In this document: positions 58,895 through 64,000 of the stretch, piece after piece
How positions within the stretch are numbered: the stretch's first letter is position 1
How the letters are laid out: each line of letters starts with the position of its first letter
Assembly: GCF_039540065.1 (NCBI RefSeq)
Contig: NZ_CP154278.1
Location: 310,001 to 374,000, forward strand
Origin: Wolbachia endosymbiont of Encarsia formosa
GTDB lineage: Bacteria; Pseudomonadota; Alphaproteobacteria; Rickettsiales; Anaplasmataceae
Length of the DNA: 64,000 bases
Direction: 5' to 3'
Program-made: the position numbers and the translations under genes
The notes under the pieces: model-generated
Databases searched by the model: none
Told to the model about the DNA's origin: nothing
Seen by the model: the letters and a program-made list of their open reading frames with translations, nothing else

Positions 58895-59999
58895 AAGTTT
58901 ATTTTATAAGTAATTCATTGATAATCACCCCCTTTTTAGGCGCTGATTACTGTTAAAACAGTTGCAATTATAGATTATATAAAAGCTATGAAACAACAAA
59001 TTTGTTGTGAGATTTTAATTGTTATAATCTGTATATGATCTCAAAAAAAGAATAGATTTTTGCTTTTTATCCCCTGTTATAAAGGAGTATACAGCGTACG
59101 GTGAAAGGCCTGGGTAAAGATGATATAATTCCAACAAGAGAGATACCCTTCAGATCATCTTCCATTGAATGTAATGGTTGATATCACAGTTGAACATCAC
59201 AAGCAAAGACAATTAGAGTTATAAAATCTTGTTTAATACACATTAAAGTGGACCTATGTTTTGCCACTCAGAACCTGTTTTGAAAGGAAAAAAAGAATAA
59301 AGCAAGAAATAGGAGGGTAACAAGTGATATAAGTTACAAGGCTAAATGTTGCACAAGGAGCAATAGGGAGAGCAAAAACATAACAATTATTAATGCGATA
59401 AAATATATAATGAGGAGTAATTGCTGGTGCTAACCTTTAATATAGTTATGCAAGAGGCCTAATTTAAAATATTAACGTAAAAAATTGCTTCCATATATTT
59501 TAAACCTGATTATAATCACAGTTAGAGATATTTTAAGAGCTCAAAATCTATCTTTGTCTTGCAGACTGTTCAGTCAAATTTTTAATCAAAAAGCGTAGCG
59601 TATCTTCTTTAGTGCATATCTGTTGTATGTGTGCTTCACTTTTTTCTAATCTTTTTTACACAGGTGGATTTTATGTCCAGAATTCCAGATACTTGATCTT
59701 TACTTTAGCTAAAAAACAATAGGCGCCTATAGTTTAACGCTAATTAAAATAAAAACTTTTCTAATATATAGAAGAATTACAAAATCACTGTTTACTGAAA
59801 ACGGGCCAAGAAAGCTGCTAATGTCACAGAATTTTAGGTAAACGTTGTTTGCTTGACGTATAGTGTGCTCTCCTGACTTCAAGAACTCTTTAATATTTAA
59901 CCACTTAAGTCCTTTCAAGATATGTTCTTAGATAATAGTTTTTCAAATCTTTGGTAAATCAAAGTCAGCTTAACTATTAATTATTTATCTTTTTTCTAG
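58895..59999. other. 1.1-kb gene-poor region
   Basis: No convincing gene. It has a perfect 16-bp palindrome ACAACAAATTTGTTGT (58993-59008), decayed sequence from 59040 to 59460 with frequent stops, the dispersed repeat copy C (59479-59735), and a 63-codon minus-strand frame (59727-59918) with no recognisable product. The function is unknown, probably gene remains. Confidence 0.5.
59479..59735 (+). repeat. dispersed ~260-bp repeat, copy C
   Basis: Same element as 428-700 (minus) and 27982-28240. Contains CAGGTGGATTTT before the seven-codon ORF MSRIPDT (59673-59696) and ends with the palindrome ATAGGCGCCTAT. Confidence 0.75.
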
Positions 60000-61934
60000 T
60001 TATGTAACGGGTCTGTTATTAAATTTTTCAATAATACCTTTTATTTTTGCCGCCTCTTCAAACTCTAAATTTTCAGCATGCTTCAACATTTGCTTTTTCA
60101 AACTATTTAGATCATTCTTACTAAAATTCTCAACTACCACTTTTTCCTGTAAAGTATTTGATATAGGCTTTATTATAGTTTTTGGCACAATATTATTCAG
60201 TGTATTATGCTCTGTCTGTTTCTTTCTTCTCCTTTCAGTTTCTTTCAGTGCACGATCCATAGAATTAGTAATTTTGTCTGCATATAAAATTACTCTGCCT
60301 TCAACATTGCGTGCAGCACGACCTATCGTTTGAATGAGCGAAGTCTCTGATCGTAAAAACCCTTCTTTGTCAGCATCTAAAATTGCAACCAGCCCACACT
60401 CGGGAATATCAAGACCTTCCCGCAACAAGTTAACGCCAACAAGAACATCTATTTCTTTAGATCTTAATTTGCATATAATTTCAATTCTTTCCAGTGCACC
60501 AATATCTGAATGTAGGTAAGTTACTTTCATACTGAGCTCACTCATATGCTCAGCTAGCTTTTCAGCCATTTTTTTTGTCAATGTGGTAATTAGAATACAA
60601 AATCCTTTTTTTATTGTTACTTGCGCCTCGTGAATCACATCATCAACCTGACTCTCTGTTGGTTTTATGGTGCAGATGGGATCTGTCAGTCCTGTTGGGC
60701 GGATAACTTGCTCTATGAATGCGTGGTTAGTCTTTTCTAACTCATATTTTCCTGGAGTAGCCGAAACGTAAATAGTCTGGGGCCGTATTGCCTCCCACTC
60801 TTCCAATTTTAATGGACGGTTATCAAAAGCAGAAGGTAGCCTAAAACCATAATCTATCAATTTCTTTTTACGTGCTTCATTACCGCTATACATTGCACCT
60901 ATCTGAGGAACGGTTACATGGCTTTCATCAACAAATAAAATTACATCTTTAGGTAAATACTCAAACAATGTAGGCGGTGGATCTCCGGCTTTCATTCCAT
61001 AAAGATAACGCGAATAATTTTCAATACCTTTACACACTCCCGTTGCCATCATCATTTCAATATCAAAATTAGTACGCTGCTCAAGGCGTTTTGCTTCAAC
61101 AATTTTGTTCTGTAAATAGTAATAATCCAGGCGTTCATGTAGTTCTTTTTTAATCAGTTGAACTGCTTGCAAAAGAGTCTCACGTGATGTAGCGTAATAG
61201 CTATTTGGAAAAATGGTGACTTTATCTATGCGTCTGATAATATTGCCGTTCATGGCATCAATCTCAGAAATTTCTTCTATTTCATCACCAAACAATGATA
61301 AACGCCAAGCTTTATTTTCATAATAGGCAGGAAATATATCAATAATATCGCCGCGCACTCTGAAATATCCTCGCTCAAATCTGACATCAGAACGTTTATA
61401 TTGGAGATTAACTAAATTATTCAGAAAGTCATTAACATGAATCTTATCTCCAGCACTTAAAGTCAAGGTCATGCTGAGATAGCTCTCAGGCGAACCAAGA
61501 CCATATATACAAGAAACACTTGCAACTACAATCGTGTCCCTACGCTCCAAAAGAGAGCATATAGCAGAATAGCGTAGCATATCAATTCTTTCATTTATTA
61601 AAGAGTCTTTTTCAATATAAGTGTCTGTTTGTGGTGAATAAGCCTCAGGCTGATAATAATCATAATAAGAAATGAAGTATCCAACAGCATTGTGAGGGAA
61701 AAATCCTCTCATCTCCTCGTAAAGCTGCGCCGCTAAAGTTTTATTATGTGCCATAATTAACGCAGGCCTGTTTGTTCTTGCAATAACATTTGCCATAGTA
61801 AAAGTTTTTCCAGAGCCAGTTACTCCAAGTAAAACATGATCTCTTTTTTTGTTATTTAGTCCTTCAACTAAACTATCTATTGCTTGTGGTTGATCCCCAG
61901 CTGGCTGAAAATTTGTAACTATTTGAAATGCCAT
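60000..61934 (-). CDS. uvrB: excinuclease ABC subunit B
   Basis: 644 residues. [13 protein letters not shown] (Walker A), the beta-hairpin [25 protein letters not shown] (Walker B region), [13 protein letters not shown] and QTIGRAARN (motifs V and VI), and the C-terminal UVR helix pair ([21 protein letters not shown]). It verifies DNA damage with UvrA and recruits UvrC. Confidence 0.97.
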   Translation of the reverse strand: MAFQIVTNFQPAGDQPQAIDSLVEGLNNKKRDHVLLGVTGSGKTFTMANVIARTNRPALIMAHNKTLAAQLYEEMRGFFPHNAVGYFISYYDYYQPEAYSPQTDTYIEKDSLINERIDMLRYSAICSLLERRDTIVVASVSCIYGLGSPESYLSMTLTLSAGDKIHVNDFLNNLVNLQYKRSDVRFERGYFRVRGDIIDIFPAYYENKAWRLSLFGDEIEEISEIDAMNGNIIRRIDKVTIFPNSYYATSRETLLQAVQLIKKELHERLDYYYLQNKIVEAKRLEQRTNFDIEMMMATGVCKGIENYSRYLYGMKAGDPPPTLFEYLPKDVILFVDESHVTVPQIGAMYSGNEARKKKLIDYGFRLPSAFDNRPLKLEEWEAIRPQTIYVSATPGKYELEKTNHAFIEQVIRPTGLTDPICTIKPTESQVDDVIHEAQVTIKKGFCILITTLTKKMAEKLAEHMSELSMKVTYLHSDIGALERIEIICKLRSKEIDVLVGVNLLREGLDIPECGLVAILDADKEGFLRSETSLIQTIGRAARNVEGRVILYADKITNSMDRALKETERRRKKQTEHNTLNNIVPKTIIKPISNTLQEKVVVENFSKNDLNSLKKQMLKHAENLEFEEAAKIKGIIEKFNNRPVT

Positions 61935-62020
61935 AATCCCTATACTTTCATAATATATTTATCATTACATAATACACATGATATTATGAGTAAGGTATAA
62001 AAACGAGCGTAAATGAAGTT

Positions 62021-62785
62021 CTATTTTCCTTTTTTATAGAGTTGGCTCCAAACTCTATTGTTAGTAAGAACAAAAAACACCGTCAAAATTATAAAATATG
62101 TCACTATTTTTAGCCCAAGTTTATGTCGGCGCTCCAGTTCTGGCTCTGCTGCCCATTGTAAGAAATTTACCACATCATATGCCATATTTTCAACTGTGGC
62201 TTGCCTTGCACCATCATATTCTACCATTCCTTCAGAGAGTGGTGGTGCCATAGCTAACCTGCCTGTTGAAAAATATGGATTAAAATATAAACCGTTCTCA
62301 TCATGTTCACCGTTTTGATAACCAATTAGTAGTGAATAGACATAATTTGCACCATCATGTCTTGCTTTGACAATTAATGATAAGTCGGGTGGAATTGCTC
62401 CATTGTTGCTTGCTGCAGCTGCTTCTTTTGTATCAAAAGGTGCAATAAAATAATCCGAAGACACTCCTGGCCTATCAAACATTTCACCCAAATCATTTGG
62501 AACATCTTTCACTTGATAAGAGGCTGCAATTTGTTTTACATCCTCTTCAGAAAAACCAACATCTTGCAAATTACGAAACGCTAGTCTATTCATTGAATGG
62601 CAAGCAGCACAGACTTCCTTATATACTTTATAGCCACGCTGAATTGACTCTCTATCGAAAGATCCAGTAATTCCATCAAAACTCCAGTCGATTTTCTTAT
62701 TTGGTAAAGGTTTAAACTCCTCTGCAGATAAAGAATTAGTGAGAAATAATATACAAAATACAGCAACTTTAACCAACAGCATCAC
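62021..62785 (-). CDS. petC: cytochrome c1 of the bc1 complex
   Basis: 254 residues. Signal peptide [21 protein letters not shown], the heme motif CAACH in [14 protein letters not shown], the axial Met region near [15 protein letters not shown], and a C-terminal anchor helix ([16 protein letters not shown]). Complex III of the respiratory chain. Its ATG overlaps the petB stop (ATGA). Confidence 0.93.
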   Translation of the reverse strand: MMLLVKVAVFCILFLTNSLSAEEFKPLPNKKIDWSFDGITGSFDRESIQRGYKVYKEVCAACHSMNRLAFRNLQDVGFSEEDVKQIAASYQVKDVPNDLGEMFDRPGVSSDYFIAPFDTKEAAAASNNGAIPPDLSLIVKARHDGANYVYSLLIGYQNGEHDENGLYFNPYFSTGRLAMAPPLSEGMVEYDGARQATVENMAYDVVNFLQWAAEPELERRHKLGLKIVTYFIILTVFFVLTNNRVWSQLYKKGK

Positions 62786-64000
62786 TTCATCTCTGGAACG
62801 GAATCGCTTATTGTTTTTGGTAATCTTTTTGGTTTCTCATACTTACTAAGTAAAGGTAAAATTATCATAAAATATGAAAAATAATAAAGAGTTGAAAGCC
62901 TACTTAAAGTAATGTAAGGCTCTTTAACTTCCTGACCTCCAAGCCAAGCAAGAAATGCAAAATTTATTGCAAAAACCCAAAAAAATTTCTTAAATAATGG
63001 GCGATAAGCACCACTTTTAACCTTTGATTTATCAAGCCAAGGCAAAAGAAACCAAACTAAAATAGATCCAAACATGGTAAGTACACCAATAAGCTTATTT
63101 GGAATTGAGCGCAACATCGCATAAAAAGGTAGGAAATACCACTCTGGTACTATGTGTACTGGAGTTACCATAGGATCAGCTTCTATATAATTATCAGGAT
63201 GCCCAAGATAATTAGGGGCATAAAAAACAAATCCAAACAAAATTATAAAAAATAAACCAAAAGTTATGCAGTCCTTTGCTATATAATAAGGATAAAAAGG
63301 AATAGTGTCCTTACCTGACCTTACTTCTATTCCACTTGGGTTATTAGAGCCAAATCTATGCAGAGCAACAACATGCAACATAGCTAAAGCAATAATAATG
63401 AAAGGAAGAAGATAATGAAGTGCAAAAAAACGATTGAGCGTTGGGTTATCAACGGAAAAACCACCCCACAACCATATAACTATTTTATTGCCAATTAAAG
63501 GTATGGCTGAAAATAAGTTAGTTATAACTGTTGCACCCCAAAAGCTCATTTGTCCCCATGGAAGAACATATCCCATAAAGGCAGTTGCCATCATTGCAAA
63601 AAATATAAATATGCCAATAAACCAAACCATTTCTCGCGGTCTTTTATAGGATCCATAATATAATCCACGCATGATATGAACATAGACCACCATAAAGAAG
63701 AGTGACGCCCCAACAGCATGAGTATAACGTATCAGCCATCCATAACTTACGTCACGCATTATACGCTCCACACTATTAAATGCATGATCAACATGCGGAG
63801 TGTAGTGCATGGCAAGAAATATACCTGTTATTATCTGCAAAATTAGTGCTATACCAGCCAAAGAACCAAAATTCCAAGCATAATTTAAATTTTTTGGTAC
63901 TTGATAAGAAGCAGTATGTTTTAGAAAAGAAAATATAGGCAGTCTATACTCTATCCAACCTAATATACCTTTTTCTTCTGTTATTTCTTTCTTGCTATCA
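62782..64000 (-). CDS. petB: cytochrome b of the bc1 complex, 5' end outside the window
   Basis: The frame is open from the window edge at 64000 ([20 protein letters not shown], then [20 protein letters not shown]) to the stop at 62782. It holds the heme-ligand helices ([28 protein letters not shown]), the quinol-site loop [18 protein letters not shown], and eight membrane helices. Partial: only a few N-terminal residues are missing. The internal start at 63861 is not the real start. Confidence 0.93.
   Translation of the reverse strand, partial: DSKKEITEEKGILGWIEYRLPIFSFLKHTASYQVPKNLNYAWNFGSLAGIALILQIITGIFLAMHYTPHVDHAFNSVERIMRDVSYGWLIRYTHAVGASLFFMVVYVHIMRGLYYGSYKRPREMVWFIGIFIFFAMMATAFMGYVLPWGQMSFWGATVITNLFSAIPLIGNKIVIWLWGGFSVDNPTLNRFFALHYLLPFIIIALAMLHVVALHRFGSNNPSGIEVRSGKDTIPFYPYYIAKDCITFGLFFIILFGFVFYAPNYLGHPDNYIEADPMVTPVHIVPEWYFLPFYAMLRSIPNKLIGVLTMFGSILVWFLLPWLDKSKVKSGAYRPLFKKFFWVFAINFAFLAWLGGQEVKEPYITLSRLSTLYYFSYFMIILPLLSKYEKPKRLPKTISDSVPEMK

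Noticed and set aside
59080..59130. Possible group II intron end (GTACGGTGAAAGG)
   Set aside because: The similarity is limited to a few bases; no domain V hairpin or reverse transcriptase remnant could be recognised nearby.
59727..59918. 63-residue minus-strand frame as a gene
   Set aside because: No ribosome-binding site, no family signal, and it overlaps the end of dispersed repeat copy C.

Overview
The window is AT-rich (low-GC) chromosomal DNA from an obligate intracellular alphaproteobacterium, almost certainly a Wolbachia (Rickettsiales, Anaplasmataceae). The evidence is the mix of genes: wsp/P44-like surface protein paralogs, several ankyrin-repeat proteins, decayed IS630 and IS4 elements, short palindromic dispersed repeats of the GTCATCCCAG...CTGGAATGACAC type, a gene-transfer-agent relic, a 5-aminolevulinate synthase and ferrochelatase, GapR (DUF2312), FAD-dependent ThyX, and very small intergenic spaces between core genes. 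The strain cannot be named from this alone.

Layout. 1-1000: repeat-rich stretch with a broken small cysteine-motif gene. 1000-4700: tRNA(CAU), trxA, rnd, tRNA-Gly, a small membrane protein, era and a DEDDy exonuclease. 4700-10900: accessory region with a lipase carrying in-frame stops, a porin-like outer-membrane protein, a toxin-antitoxin pair with a dead toxin, a DUF2163 gene-transfer-agent relic, tRNA-Ser and small hypothetical genes. 10900-14640: an IS630 relic with an IS4 relic nested inside it, then a helicase-like gene with membrane segments. 14740-18036: rimM-efp-suhB and hemA. 18108-22406: a 1,432-residue secreted or membrane-type protein with three identical 420-bp repeats. 22445-26316: htpG, a KAP P-loop NTPase and recR. 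26451-29127: ankyrin/membrane genes, one frameshifted at two poly-A tracts. 29251-35753: priA, then a two-gene accessory unit (coiled-coil protein, then a duplicated collagenase-like peptidase with ankyrin repeats), each gene broken by one stop codon. 35992-52379: dense housekeeping block (thyX, murA, fabF, acpP, ispA, FKBP-like, hslUV, gshA, hemH, ndk, argD, corC, gapR, ubiX, folD) with two unknown membrane proteins. 52479-53812: two wsp-like paralogs, one broken. 53921-64000: leuS, a degenerate LytM lipoprotein, merR, ihfA, an MFS transporter, a 1.1-kb non-coding stretch, uvrB and petBC (petB runs off the window).

The core genes cover translation, envelope and fatty-acid synthesis, heme, isoprenoid and folate metabolism, proteostasis, repair and respiration. 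The accessory genes look like host-interaction candidates, and many are freshly eroding: at least six otherwise open genes carry one or two in-frame stops, and a seventh has two one-base losses. I do not claim a proven new system. The best leads are the duplicated M9-like peptidase/ankyrin protein with its upstream coiled-coil partner, the identical 420-bp intragenic repeats, a pair of small proteins with a twin CX3C motif, a helicase RecA1 domain joined to membrane helices, and a three-copy ~260-bp dispersed repeat that carries a conserved ribosome-binding site and seven-codon ORF.
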